DNA from: Ceratotherium simum simum
Lineage: Eukaryota > Chordata > Mammalia > Perissodactyla > Rhinocerotidae
Reading direction: 5' to 3'
Length of the DNA: 64,000 nucleotides
NCBI RefSeq assembly: GCF_000283155.1
Contig: NW_004454239.1
Span: 9,097,621 to 9,161,620, forward strand
Position numbers and translations under genes: made by a program. Shown piece after piece: positions 23,700 through 33,862 of this stretch. Each line of letters opens with the position of its first letter. The stretch's first letter is position 1. Under the pieces are notes generated by a model that was given only the letters and a program-made list of their open reading frames with translations, made no database searches and was not told where the DNA came from.

Positions 23700-24195
23700 A
23701 GGTGGTGAGTTGCTTGAGAGCAGAGTCCTTGGAATTCTTAAGCTTGAAGGACTCCACAAGACAATTTAACTGAATCTATTCTAGTCTTCTGCCAAATGCC
23801 AGCATCTCTTATCTGTTATCATTTAACCCTTGCTTGAATAATACCAAAAAGATAGGCCATCCTGTTGGTGGACAAATATCATTACGAACAGTTTCTCCTT
23901 TATTCTGAGCTGAGAGCCACCTTCCATTGGACTCAGAATGGCTTCCTCTTCCACATGAAAGTCCTTCAAATATGTGAAGACAGCAATCTTGTCACCTCAT
24001 AGTCTTCTCTCCTCCATTCCAGAAACTCTCCACAACCTTCAGCTATTCCTCAGAAGGCCTGGCATTGTATCTCCTTCTCTGTCCTGGCCACCCTTCTCAA
24101 AACAACCTCCTCATGACAAATGACATTTCCAAAGCCTGGATAAGTCAAATGTGGCCTGCTCAGAGCGTAATGTGGTGTCTCGTTAACAGCACCTA
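23700..24195. repeat. Ancient interspersed repeat, class uncertain
   Basis: Phrases such as 'tcaaatatgtgaagacagca', 'atcttgtcacctcatagtct', 'ttcagctattcctcagaagg' and 'gtcctggccacccttctc' belong to an old amniote repeat whose consensus reads like 'cagctatcatgtcccctctt...gttccttcaaccattcttca...ggtcaccctcctctgg'. I recognise the pattern but cannot name the class. Confidence 0.45.
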
Positions 24196-24269
24196 CCACA
24201 ATGACTGGCCCTCACAATATGTTTTTAGAGTTACGGTGTAATATGAACAAGTGGCTGAGCAAATGTCCG

Positions 24270-24425
24270 TCATCCTGTCACCAACTTTCTGAGCCTGTGC
24301 TTCCTCTGCTGCAAAATGGGGATGATAATCTCAGCCTTTCCCACTTCAAAGGTTTTTGAGAGGACCAAATAGGACAACACACATGGAAACTGCAAAATAT
24401 AATTAAAAGTCACGTAGTACCTTAA
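24270..24425 (+). repeat. MIR SINE, degenerate
   Basis: 'gagcctgtgcttcctctgct', 'gcaaaatggggatgataatc' and 'gagaggaccaaataggacaa' follow MIR order for the second half of the element. Confidence 0.65.
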
Positions 24426-24599
24426 TTTAATCTGTTTGCAGTCAGAGCTAGAAGGACCAAACTAGGCCAGCAGTTTGATGGGAAAAAGCCAGATCCATCC
24501 TCTAATGAAAAACTCTGTGGCTCAATCAAGCCCCACAGTCCTAACCAGCAGTGTGGTGGGAGCAACAGCGAGCCCATCTTCCCCACGCTTGTAATGGAC

Positions 24600-25115
24600 A
24601 CCAGTCGTGCTGGCTGCCCATCAACCTTTCGTCCTTCTTTTGATCAATAGAAGCCCAGTGATCTTCTGGGTAAGCACTCACCCTCTCTCAGTCTTATGTC
24701 GATCCAGAGGGATTAACCCCACCCTCAGCCCCAGAGGAGGACACTGATGGGCTTTAACCAAACACCATATCCCATCTTCTTGGCCACAGTGACTGGTCGG
24801 GCATTAGACCTAAATCAAGACAGTGAAGGTCAAGCTTAAAATTTCTCTTCAACTATCTCTTTTCTGCTGTATATGCACACGGAAGGCCATAGCTCCTGAA
24901 ATACTGACAGACATCTTGAGACCCTGAGGAAAGAGTCTTGAGAGAATGGAGCCAATATCAATGAAGTTGAGCCAACAAAGAGATAGAGAAAGCAAATCCT
25001 GGCATACTGTCTGAGGCTGGATCAAGCTGTACCTGAAGTGAGACTAGCTCTGTATTTTTCAGTTACACAAGCCGGTGAATTCTCTGTATTGCTTAAAACA
25101 GCCTGGGTTTAAATA
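24600..25115 (+). repeat. LTR-like dispersed repeat, family uncertain
   Basis: The 3' part 'tctgtatttttcagttacac', 'aagccggtgaattctctgta', 'ttgcttaaaacagcctgggt' is the end of a common mammalian repeat with the consensus 'gttacatgagccaataaatt...tgcttaa'. The 5' portion ('gtgactggtcgggcattaga') is consistent with the same element. Edges are approximate. Confidence 0.4.
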
Positions 25116-25299
25116 TGTACCAAAATATGTACCTGAAATCAAAAGAATTCTTCTGGATGAAGTCCTCTATGGCACTGCCCACCTTTTCTCCCTTTGCTTG
25201 TATAACTGCTGATACAGGAGTGTAGGGAACAGCAGTTCAGCCATCCCCAGTCTGTAAGCCTCCATGAGCATGGTGCTAACCATGAAGTCCCCTTTCTTG

Positions 25300-25420
25300 T
25301 AGAATGGAGAGAGTAGAGGCTGCCTCATAGAGTTGTTTTGAGGATTAAAGGAGGCAGTGTCTGTAAATTGCTTTGCATATTGCATGACACGTATTAAGTA
25401 TGCAGCACATCTTTCTTTTA
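25300..25420 (+). repeat. MIR SINE, 3' part
   Basis: 'gctgcctcatagagttgttt', 'tgaggattaaaggaggcagt' and 'aaattgctttgcatattgca' match the final third of MIR. Confidence 0.75.
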
Positions 25421-26246
25421 TTACCCAAAGGCCCTGTTCTACTGTGTTCCCAGCATGTGATAAAGGCTTCTGACTTTAATCACAGCAGTCATGGATGCAG
25501 AAATACAGTAAGTTACAAATGTAAAATGAGAATTAAGATCTAGATGCAAAGAAGCAACCTACAGGGAGGGGCAAATGAGGAAAGGCCCCTGAGCACAGGC
25601 TACCTCTCCCCTGAGAGTGACAGTCCTGGATCCTTGAAGCTAAGCCATCTCCATAAAAGGCTGCATTGCTGTAGAGCAGCTGTTCGGGGGCCTTTGAAAG
25701 ACCCAAATTTCCATAACTTTGGTTTCACCAGCTTCTCTCCCCCTGTCCAGTGCCCCCTCTCACGCTTCCTTAGTTGCAGAAGCACCTGGGCAGGTGTCTC
25801 CACCCTTCAGATGGCCTTAGCCAGACAGAGAGAGTGATGCCCTCCTCATCAGAGTTCCCAGGGGGTGGGGGAGCCTGTGCACCCCAGGGTGGTGATGTTA
25901 ACACCCCTCTCCTTATCCTTTTAAAGTAGCTACCTTCACCTCAGGAGATTCCCAAGTCCACAGATGTGCCCCGCACACCCTCTGCCCATCCCCATGTCCT
26001 CCTCTCCTCCAGAGGCCTCTCTGGCCCCCAGGACATACGATGACTGCCCTACAGAGACTGCTGGACACTTCATGAGATACCACCTGGCACAGTGAGCTTA
26101 TAGTAGTTTCTAATTTTCCTCCTGGGAACAGACACCATGTCCTCTATGTATTTGTAAGAATGCCAGTGTTATAGGTGCTTAAAGAGTAAATTTTAAATGG
26201 ATCTTAACATTGTAAAATCACCACCATTTTAGAGTCTCAGCAAATC

Positions 26247-26247
<1 letters not shown>
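25421..26247. other. Single-copy DNA
   Basis: No gene or repeat recognised. The open frame 25544-25837 plus is not protein-like. Confidence 0.4.

Positions 26248-26344
<97 letters not shown>
26248..26344. repeat. Compound microsatellite (CT)n-(CA)n-(CAG)10
   Basis: Three pure simple repeats abut: a CT run at about 26248-26277, a CA run at about 26280-26311, and exactly ten CAG units at 26315-26344. Read on the minus strand, this gives an alanine run followed by Val-Cys repeats inside a short chance frame (26229-26438), which is not a gene. Each tract should be length-polymorphic. Confidence 0.97.
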
Positions 26345-26345
<1 letters not shown>

Positions 26346-26639
26346 GTCAAAGCCACATCCACTTGGGCTTCCCAGAAAACTGCTTCCTTGCCTGCTCTGA
26401 CTGGAAATATCTTTCAGTTTCCATTTGCTTTGACCCACTAGGCAAAGATCATAGATTAACTCAACTACTGAACTTTACCTAACTACTTAGTTGCTGGACC
26501 AGATCAAATTTTCACACTTCTACAAGAGATGTTCAGACATGTCAGTTCATTTAAATCTTCTCTGAGCCCTTAGAAAATAGAATCACTTTCAGTAACAAGA
26601 TGCGCTTTCTACTCCCTGTGGGATTTGTTCCTAATGTCT

Positions 26640-26720
26640 GCAGACAAAGGGAAAAAGAGAAGGAAGAAATGGAGGAGGGGGAGGAAGAGGAAAAAGAGAA
26701 GGATATGGAGGAGTTTTGTT
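26640..26720. repeat. GA-rich low-complexity tract
   Basis: Almost pure purine on the plus strand ('gaggagggggaggaagagg', 'aaaaagagaaggat'), with no single repeat period. Confidence 0.85.
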
Positions 26721-26984
26721 CTTGAGCACCAATATTTGATGGAAAATTTAAAAAAGTACAGCATTTTTGAGACTATATATTTCATCAAACACATTCTCAC
26801 ATAGCCAATTATGATTTAAATGGTATTTGCTTTCATGTGGACAAAGAATAAGTTTAATTTTTTTAAAGAAATTGTCAAGCAAAAGATAGTAATGCAGCTA
26901 AAATATCATATTCTGAGATGTCATATCCAAAGACTTCAATCTCAGAAATTTCAGAACCATAAGCATATGGGGGCAGATTGTTCT

Positions 26985-28015
26985 TAGTGAGGTATAATTG
27001 ATGAATAAAACTGTATATATTTAAAGCATACAACATGATGATTTGATGTACATACACATTGTGAAATGAATACCACAACGTTAATCAACACTTCCATCAC
27101 CTCACATAATTACCTTTGTGTGTGTGTGAGAACACAAGATTTATTCTCTTAGCAAATTTCAAGTCATAATACAGTATTATTAACAGTAGTCACCATGCAG
27201 TCTAAAATCATCGGAATTTATTCATCTTATAACTAAGAGTTATACCCTTTGACCAACATCTCTCCATTTCCCCTCACCCCCCAGCCCCTAGCAAAACCAT
27301 TCCACTCTCCGTTTCTGTGAGCTCGGTTTTTTTTTCTTCAGATTTCACACATAGGTGATGCAATATTTGTCTCTCTCTGTCTGGTTAATTTCACTTAGCA
27401 TAATGCCCTCCAGATTTATCTGTGCTGTTGCAAATAGCAGGATTTGCCTCTTTTTGATGAATAATATCCCATTGTGTATATATATATATATACACATACA
27501 CAGACACATATATATACACATTCATCCATTGACAGACACCAAGGTTGTTTCCATTTCATGGCTATTGTGAATAATGCTGCAATGAACATGGGATTGCAGA
27601 TAACTCTTCAAGATATTGATTTTGCTTTCTTCAGATATATTCCCAAAAGTGGAATTGCTGGATTACATGGTAGTTTTATTATTAATTTTTTGAGGAAACT
27701 CCATACCACTTTGCATAATGGCTATAACAATTTACATTCCCACCAAAAGTGCACAAGGGTTCCCATTCTCCACACTCTCTCCAACACTTGTTATCTCTTG
27801 TCTTTTTAATAATAGCCATCCTAACAGGTGTGAGGTGATATCTCATTATGGTTTTGATTTTCGTTTCCCTTATGATTAGTGACATTGAGTATCTTTTCAT
27901 GTACTTGTTGGACATTTGTTTATCTTCTTTGGAAAAACGTCTCTTCAGGTCCTTTGCCTATTTTTAAATTGGACTATTCATATTTTTGCCATTGAGTTGT
28001 ATGAGTTTCTTATAC
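26985..28015 (-). repeat. L1 LINE: ORF2 C-terminal part and 3' UTR
   Basis: Minus-strand L1. In translation the minus frame at 27682-27915 gives the ORF2p C-terminal signature '[14 protein letters not shown]' followed by a 'NKCWRECGE...[15 protein letters not shown]' zinc-knuckle-like region, as in mammalian L1 ORF2p. The left part is 3' UTR ('gaggtataattgatgaataa', 'atttcacttagcataatgcc'). A TA/CA-rich run lies at about 27475-27520. Frameshifts make it inactive. Confidence 0.9.
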
Positions 28016-28307
28016 AGATAATTCTCATCTTACAATGATTTGACATAATTTTTTGACTTTACAGTGGTACAAAAGCTATATGCATTCAGTAGAAACTGTA
28101 CTTAAATTTTGAATTTTGATTTCCTGGGCTAGTGATATGCAATACGATACTCTCTCATGATGCCGGGCAGGGGCAGCAAGCCACAGCTCCCATCAGCCAC
28201 ATGACCATGAGGGTAAACAGCCAATATGCTTACAACCATTCTGTATCCAGATAAACATTCTGTTTTTCACTTTCAGTACAGGATTCAATAAATTACATGA
28301 GCTATTA
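28016..28307 (+). repeat. DNA transposon relic (Tigger/MER-like), left part
   Basis: 'cagtggtacaaaagctatat', 'gcattcagtagaaactgtac', 'gggctagtgatatgcaatac', 'gatactctctcatgatgccg' and 'catgaccatgagggtaaaca' follow a common mammalian DNA-transposon consensus. The element resumes after the ERE at 28525. I am not sure of the exact family. Confidence 0.55.
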
Positions 28308-28524
28308 AAGATTTTTTTATTTTTGTTTTTTTTTTGGCTGAGAAAGATTCACCCTGACCTAATATCCATTGCCAATCTTCCTCATTTTTTCTTTTTTTGT
28401 GTGAGCTGCCACCATAGCATGGCTGCTAACAGACGAGTGATATAGCTCTGTGCCCAGGAATCAAAGCGCAGTCCGCCAAAGCAGAGCACACCAAACTTAA
28501 CCACTAAACCACTGGGGCTGGTCC
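28308..28524 (-). mobile_element. ERE SINE, long-type, reverse
   Basis: Perissodactyl tRNA-derived SINE inserted in a DNA transposon. The reverse complement begins 'ggaccagccccagtggttta' and includes the B-box area and the 'gaggaagattggc' tail, ending in the T-run at about 28310-28335 (poly-A of the element). The imperfect flank 'aa..tttttttat' on both sides may be a target duplication. It is older and more diverged than the copies at 34.7 and 40.3 kb. Confidence 0.85.
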
Positions 28525-28565
28525 AACACTTTTTTATAAATAGGTTTTGTGTTAGATGATTTAAC
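28525..28565 (+). repeat. DNA transposon relic, right part
   Basis: The short text 'ggttttgtgttagatgattt' continues the transposon interrupted by the ERE at 28308-28524, before an L1 piece begins. Confidence 0.4.
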
Positions 28566-29115
28566 AAAGTACTGGAAGTCCTAGCCAGAGCAATTAGGTA
28601 GGAAAAAGAAATAAAAACCTTCCAAGTTGGAAATGAAGAAGTAAAAAGTAAAATTATCTCTGTTTGCAGATGATGTGATCTAATACAGGAAGAGCTCTAA
28701 AGACTGCATCAAAAAACTTTTAGAATAAATTAAGTAAAGTTGCAGGACACAAAATCAACATACAAAAATCAGTGGCACTTCTATACACTGAAAATGAACT
28801 ACTAGAAAGAGAAATTACAAAAGTAATCTCACCTACAATAGCATAAAAACAATATAATACTTAGGAATAAATTTAACCAAGGAGGTGAAAGACCTTTACG
28901 TTGAAAACTAAAAGACATTGATGAAAGAAATTGGAGAAGTCACATACAAAGGCAAAGATATCCTGTGTTCATGGATTGGAAGAATTCATATTATTGAAAT
29001 ATTAGTCCATACTACCCAAAGTGATCTGTAGATTCAGTGCAATCCCTATCAAAATTCCAGTGGCATTTTCCAAGGAAATAGCACAATCTTAAAATTTGTA
29101 TGGAACTACAAAAGT
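28566..29115 (+). repeat. L1 ORF2 fragment, plus strand
   Basis: Forward L1 ORF2, reverse-transcriptase thumb/C-terminal region: 'agtactggaagtcctagcca', 'gagcaattaggtaggaaaaa', 'tctctgtttgcagatgatgt', 'gttgcaggacacaaaatcaa', 'ttcagtgcaatccctatcaa'. The catalytic FADD-type stretch reads through 'tttgcagatgatgt'. Orientation is opposite to the L1 blocks on both sides. Broken by stops and frameshifts. Confidence 0.9.
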
Positions 29116-29390
29116 GGGACTGAAAGTTGCAACTCTCCAATCACATGGCTGGTTTCCCTGGTAACGAGCCCACATCCTTAGGTGCTTTCCAAAAGTCACT
29201 TCACTAACAGAAACTCAGGCTTGGTTGAAAGGGGTTTGTTATGAATATCAAGACATCTTGATCAATCTAATCACTTAGGAAATTCCAAGGGTTTTAGGAG
29301 CTCTGTGTCAGAAATGAGACTGAAATATCAAATGTATGTTTCTTATAATAAATCACAATATCACAGTTAGTCTAGTTAAAGGTTTGTAAT
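29116..29390 (+). repeat. LTR-like fragment
   Basis: 'gcaactctccaatcacatgg', 'ctttccaaaagtcacttcac', 'aaattccaagggttttagga', 'gctctgtgtcagaaatgaga' and 'cacaatatcacagttagtc' resemble the 3' part of a known dispersed mammalian LTR. It separates two L1 pieces. Family not named. Confidence 0.45.
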
Positions 29391-30440
29391 TGTCAACTTT
29401 TCAAAAGACTAGCTCTTACTTTATTGATCTTTTCTATTGACTTTCTGGTCTCTATTTCATTTATTTCTGCCCTGATTTTTGTCATTTCCTTTCTTCTTCT
29501 AACTGTGGGCTTGGTTTGTTCTTCTTTTGCTAGTTTCTTGAGATGTAAAGTGAGGTTGTTTGTTTGAGATCTTTCTTTTTTCTTAATTTGGGTGTTTATC
29601 ACTATAAACTTCCCTCTTAGAACTGCTTTTGTGGCATCTAATAGGTTTTGATATGTTGTGCATACATTTTCAATTATTTCAAGATATTTCTTGATTTCCT
29701 TTTTTATTTTTTCTTTGACCCATTAGTTGTTCAGGAATATGCTGTTTAATCTCCATATATTTGTGAATTTTCTGGCTTTTCTTCTGTTAATGATTTCTAG
29801 TTTCTTACCATTGTGATCAGAAAATATGCTTGATATTATCTCAGTCTTCTTAGATTTGTTAAGACTTGTTTTGTGGCTGAAGGTGTGACCTATCATGGAG
29901 GTTGTTCCATGTGTGCTTGAGAAGAATGTGTGTTCTGCTGCTATTGGATAGAGTGTTCTACATATGTCTGTCAGGTCCATTTGATCTAAAGTGTACTTCA
30001 AGTCCGTATTTTCTTACTGATTATTCCATCTGAATGATCTATCAATTGTTGAAAGTAGGGTATGGAAGTCTCCTACTATTGTGTTTCTGTCTGTTTCTGT
30101 CTTCAGAACTGTTAATATTTGCTTAATATATTTAAGTGCTCTGATGTTGGGTGCATATGTATCACAACTGTTATATCTTCTGGAAAAATTGATCCCTTTG
30201 TCATATATAATGATTTCTTTGTCTCTTGTTACAATTTTTAACTTAAAGTCTATTTTATGTGAAATAGATATAGCTACCCCTGCTCTCTTTTGATTTCCAT
30301 TTGCACGGACTATTTTTTCCATCCCTTTTCTTTCAGCCTATTTGTGTTCTTTATCCTCCTGTAGGCATCCTATAGTTGGGTCTTGGTTTTTATCCATTGA
30401 GCCACTATCAGTTTTGATTGGAGAACTTAATCTATTTACC
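29391..30440 (-). pseudogene. L1 ORF2p pseudogene, endonuclease domain
   Basis: Minus-strand frames at 30014-30322, 29723-30001 and 29393-29602 together cover the APE-type endonuclease and the start of the linker. The 'VGDFNTPLS' motif of L1 endonucleases appears as 'VGDFHTLLS' (Asn to His at about 30065). The 'SRIDHxLGHK' motif appears as 'SMIGHTFSHK' (catalytic Asp to Gly at about 29889). The terminal 'SDH' is retained. The frames are offset and separated by stops. This was the nicking enzyme of target-primed reverse transcription; it cannot be active. Confidence 0.85.
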
Positions 30441-30999
30441 TTTAAAGTAATTACTGATAGGTAAGGACTTATTATTACTATGTTGTTAATTGTTTTCTGG
30501 CTGTTTTGTAGTTACTTTATTCCTTTCTTCCTCTCTGACTGTCTTCCTTTGTGATTTGATGATTTTTCATAGTGGTGTGCTTTGATTCCTTTCTCTTTAT
30601 CTTTTGTGTATCTACCTACCTAACCTATAGGGTTTTTGCTTTGTGGTTATCACGAGGCTTACAGAAAACATCTTATAGGTATAACAGTCTATTTTAAGCT
30701 ATTAAGAACTTAACTTCCATCTCATGCTAAAACTCTACCCTTATTTCCCATCCCCTCACATTTTATGTTTTTGAGGTCACAATTTACATCTTTTTATATT
30801 GCATATCCATTAACAAATTATTGTAGCTATAGTTATTTTTTACATATTTCTGTCTTGTAACCTTTATACTAAAAATAAGTGATTTACATACCACCATTGC
30901 AGTATTAGAGTATTCTGAATTTGACTATATATTTACCTTTACCTGTGAGTTGTGTATTCTGTATGTTTTCGTGTTAGTAACTAGTGTCCTTTCATTTTA

Positions 31000-31960
31000 G
31001 CTTGAATAACTCCTTTTAGTATTTCTTATTAGGCAGGACTAGTGGTGATGAACTCCCTCAGTTTTTGTCTGTCTAGGAATGTCTTTATCTCTCCTTCATT
31101 TCTGAAGGACAGCTTTGCGGGTTTTCTTTTTTTTCTTTCAGCACTTAGAATATATCATCTCAATCCTTTGGCCTGCAAGATTTCTGCTGTGAAATCTGCT
31201 GATAGCCTTATGGGGGTTCCTTTGTATAAGATGAGTTTACTTTCTCTTGCTGCTTTCAAAATCCTCTCTGTTTTTCATTTTTGACAGTTTTCTTATAATG
31301 TGTCTCATCAAAATTTTCTTTGGGATGATTCTGTATGGGGACTTATAAGCTTTATGTACTTGGATGTCCATATCTCTCCTGAAATTTGGGAAGTTTTCAG
31401 TCGCTATTTCTTTAAATAAACTTTCTGACCCTTCCTCTTTTTCTTCTCCTTCTGGGACTCCCATAGTGCAAATATTTTTTTGCTTGCTGGTGTCCCATAA
31501 TTTACATAGGCTTTCTTCACTCTACTCATTCCTTTTTCTTTTTTCTCCTCTGCCTAGATAATTTCAAGTGACCTCACTTCAACTTCACAGATTCTATCTT
31601 CTGCTTGATCAAGTCTGTTGTTGATACTCTATAGCATTTTTAATTTTATCCATTGTATTCTTCATCTTCAGAATTTCTTTTTGGTTCTTTTTTATGATTT
31701 CTGTCTCTTTGTTGAACTTCTTATTTTGTTCATGTATTGTTCTCCTGATTTTGTTGAGTTGTCTGTGTTCTCTTATAGCTCACCTAGCCTCTTTAAGGCA
31801 AATATTTTGAGTTCTTTGTCCAGTAATACATAGATATCCATTTCATTGGGGTCGCTTACCAGAAAACTGTTGTGTTCCTTTGGTAGTGTCATGTTTCCTT
31901 GACCTTTGTATTTCTTACAGCCTTGTGTTGATGTCTGTACATTTGATGGAACAAGCACCT
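31000..31960 (-). pseudogene. L1 ORF1p pseudogene
   Basis: The minus frame at 31237-31464 gives 'GVPEGEEKEEGSESLFKEI' followed by 'ATENFPNF' and later 'RHIIRKLSKMKNRE', the RRM region of L1 ORF1p. The RNA-binding C-terminal domain ends near 31000 (reverse text around 'gaactccctcagtttttgtc'). The upstream coiled coil spans about 31480-31830. Family role is trimeric RNA chaperone of the L1 RNP. Frames are disrupted. Confidence 0.85.
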
Positions 31961-33152
31961 CTTCTGGACTTTATGGACCAATGTTGGTGGGGAAGGACCT
32001 CACTTGAAAGTGGGAGTGAGGGCACTAGCTGGGTAGAGTGTGGCAATTCCATCTCCAGGGAAAGCCCAGTGGTGTAGACTCCATGCAGCCTTATCAGCTG
32101 AGGTTAGCATCAGCAAAGATTGCAGACATTCTCAATGGCCAAGGCTGCAGATGTCTGCAGTGGTGGTGAAGGCTTGGAGTCTTCAGAGGCAAAAGCTACT
32201 GAGGCCACTTGATCTCTTTTTCTCCCATGGAGGATGTTGTGGCTGAGGGTATCCCTCTTGGCACCAGGTCCAGTCTGTGGACACCCTTGCAGTGTTGGTG
32301 GTACTTGTGTCTGATGCACAGATGCCTGTGAAATAGCCACACCGAGTTGGGGATTGGAGCACAAGCACATACAGAGCAACTGTCACTCCAAGGTCCAGGT
32401 CACTGACTAGCCCACAGAGGCAGTGATGTGTGAGATGCACAGATGTGTGCCAAGCAGCCATGAAACTAGGGTCTGCAGCATAGATGCATGCAGAATAACA
32501 GTGGTTCTGGGGTCAGTAGTGGGACCAGTTAGCCTGCAGCAGTGTTGGCCCTGGTGCCTGAGATGCAGGGGAACATGAAGCAGCTGCAGGACCGGAGTCT
32601 GGAGTACATGCAGTTTGGACCTATACAGAATAGGTACAGAGCCAGCTCAGGTGTACAAGGCGGGGCCTCAGAGCTGGAATCTGAAGTGAGGGTGGAGAAC
32701 AGCCATTGGGCTCCACGTCAACGAACATTACAAGGTCTCCTGGTGTGAAAGTTGTGCTTGTGCAAGGCTGTTACGAGGGCTGTTGAAGCCCTCAGCAACA
32801 AAGGCTATCAGGGATCCTCCACAGTGTAGGCCACTGGGGACCGTGATGGCACCCACTACATGGCTAATACTGATAGTCCCCACCCTTCTTCTTTGTTCCT
32901 AGCTATCTCTAGACATCTCTGCTAAGCCGATCTCCCTAGCAATTCTTTCTGTGCAGTTATTCTCAATTTTTTGCTCTATTGTGTTGCTATAGATGCCTTT
33001 TTTTTTTTCTTTTTGTTTTTTTTCTGTAAATTCTTAATTGGACTTTTAAGCCTTCTTGGGGCTATTTTCATTCATGGACAACTGTCTGGTTTTTGGTTTT
33101 TGCTGGGGGATGAAGGCTGATATCTCCTACTCTACCATCTTGCTGACAACAC
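31961..33152 (-). promoter_or_regulatory. L1 5' UTR with monomer-like tandem units
   Basis: GC-richer than the rest of the element. Between 32313 and about 32690 it contains three related units starting 'gatgcacagatgcctgtg' (32313), 'gatgcacagatgtgtgcc' (32434) and 'gatgcaggggaacatg' (32562), spacing 121 and 128 bp. Sequence before the first unit ('cagtgttggtggtacttgtg') resembles the end of the second ('cagtgttggccctggtgcct'). The 5' UTR houses the internal promoter of L1. No activity is expected now. Confidence 0.7.
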
Positions 33153-33162
33153 TTCCCAAGGG

Positions 33163-33421
33163 GCATATTTTTTAAAAGGTCTGAACTTAGTGGATATGAC
33201 AAAGAGAGTAACTTGCCGCCTTCGGGATGTTGTGAGTCTACCCTCCATCTGCTACCTAAGTGTGTTCTAAGAACTATAACTTAGACCTACAAGGCCAACT
33301 CAGTGGGCTACACTCATCTTGACCTGAGGGTCTTCCTGGTAAAAGAAACTACTCAGAGAAATATGTAATTGATGTGAAGTGAAGAGACCTCACTCTTTTT
33401 AGGGACTAGCTCCCCAAACCT
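33163..33421 (-). repeat. Remnant of ERV leader next to an LTR
   Basis: Immediately downstream (minus strand) of the LTR at 33422-33862 the sequence reads 'tttggggagctagtccct'. This resembles a gammaretroviral proline-tRNA primer-binding site ('tttgggggctcgtccggg') with one inserted base and a changed 3' half. The rest to about 33163 is unrecognised and short, so nearly all of the provirus is missing. Confidence 0.5.
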
Positions 33422-33862
33422 TGAAATCTAGGGGTGTTGGTTTGCAACCTGAAGAGTTCCCCGGGTGAAATCTGAAACTGGCCTCCGTACACGGAGGGCA
33501 GAGAGAGACCAAAGAAAGAGGCAGACCATTCCAGATTGGTAGGTGGCAGTTTTAATAAGCAAGGGAACTTACTTGCAAGGCTTGTCTTGGGTGGCCGCAA
33601 GATGAGTAGATCTCTGCACTCACCAGCCAGAATCTTAAAAGTTATATAGAGGCCTTACCTGGGCTCAGTCATGTATACCATTCAGATGGTCTCAACAACA
33701 CCTTACTCTCTCAGGGCTATGCCCTTGGAACAGCTCCCACTGTGGGAATGATGGGCATAACATACCTTCCAAGGACAGGAGAGGGGGCGAGGAATCTCTG
33801 TTTTCCCGAGTCCAGCTTGCGGGTAACTAGCAGTCAGGTCCTCTTGATCACCTCCTCCAACA
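33422..33862 (-). repeat. Class I (gammaretrovirus-like) ERV LTR
   Basis: A 441-bp TG...CA segment. On the minus strand it starts 'tgttggaggaggtgatcaag', has a TATA-like 'cctctatataactttt' (about 33640-33655), a polyadenylation-like 'gcttattaaaactgcc' (about 33550), 'tctttggtctctctctgcc', and ends 'acacccctagatttca'. The adjacent primer-site-like sequence marks it as a 5' LTR. No matching 4-bp flanks were found. Heavily decayed relic of an old infection. Confidence 0.65.

Larger units (their letters stand above)
29391..33152 (-). repeat. L1 LINE with intact 5' end, 3'-truncated
   Basis: A 3.8-kb minus-strand L1 read from its 5' end near 33152 (reverse complement 'cagcaagatggtagagtagg', the usual L1 5' start) through a 1.2-kb 5' UTR, ORF1 (about 31000-31960), a long spacer of about 550 bp, and the first third of ORF2 to about 29391. 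Length and order fit an older eutherian L1M-type element. Both frames are broken, so it is a fossil. ORF2 beyond the endonuclease is replaced by LTR-like and plus-strand L1 sequence. Confidence 0.9.

Noticed and set aside
26229..26438. Poly-alanine/Val-Cys frame
   Set aside because: It is only the translation of the compound microsatellite.
28566..33152. Twin-priming (5' inversion) of a single L1
   Set aside because: The order of the plus-strand 3' piece and minus-strand 5' piece is opposite to that produced by twin priming, and an LTR-like fragment lies between them.
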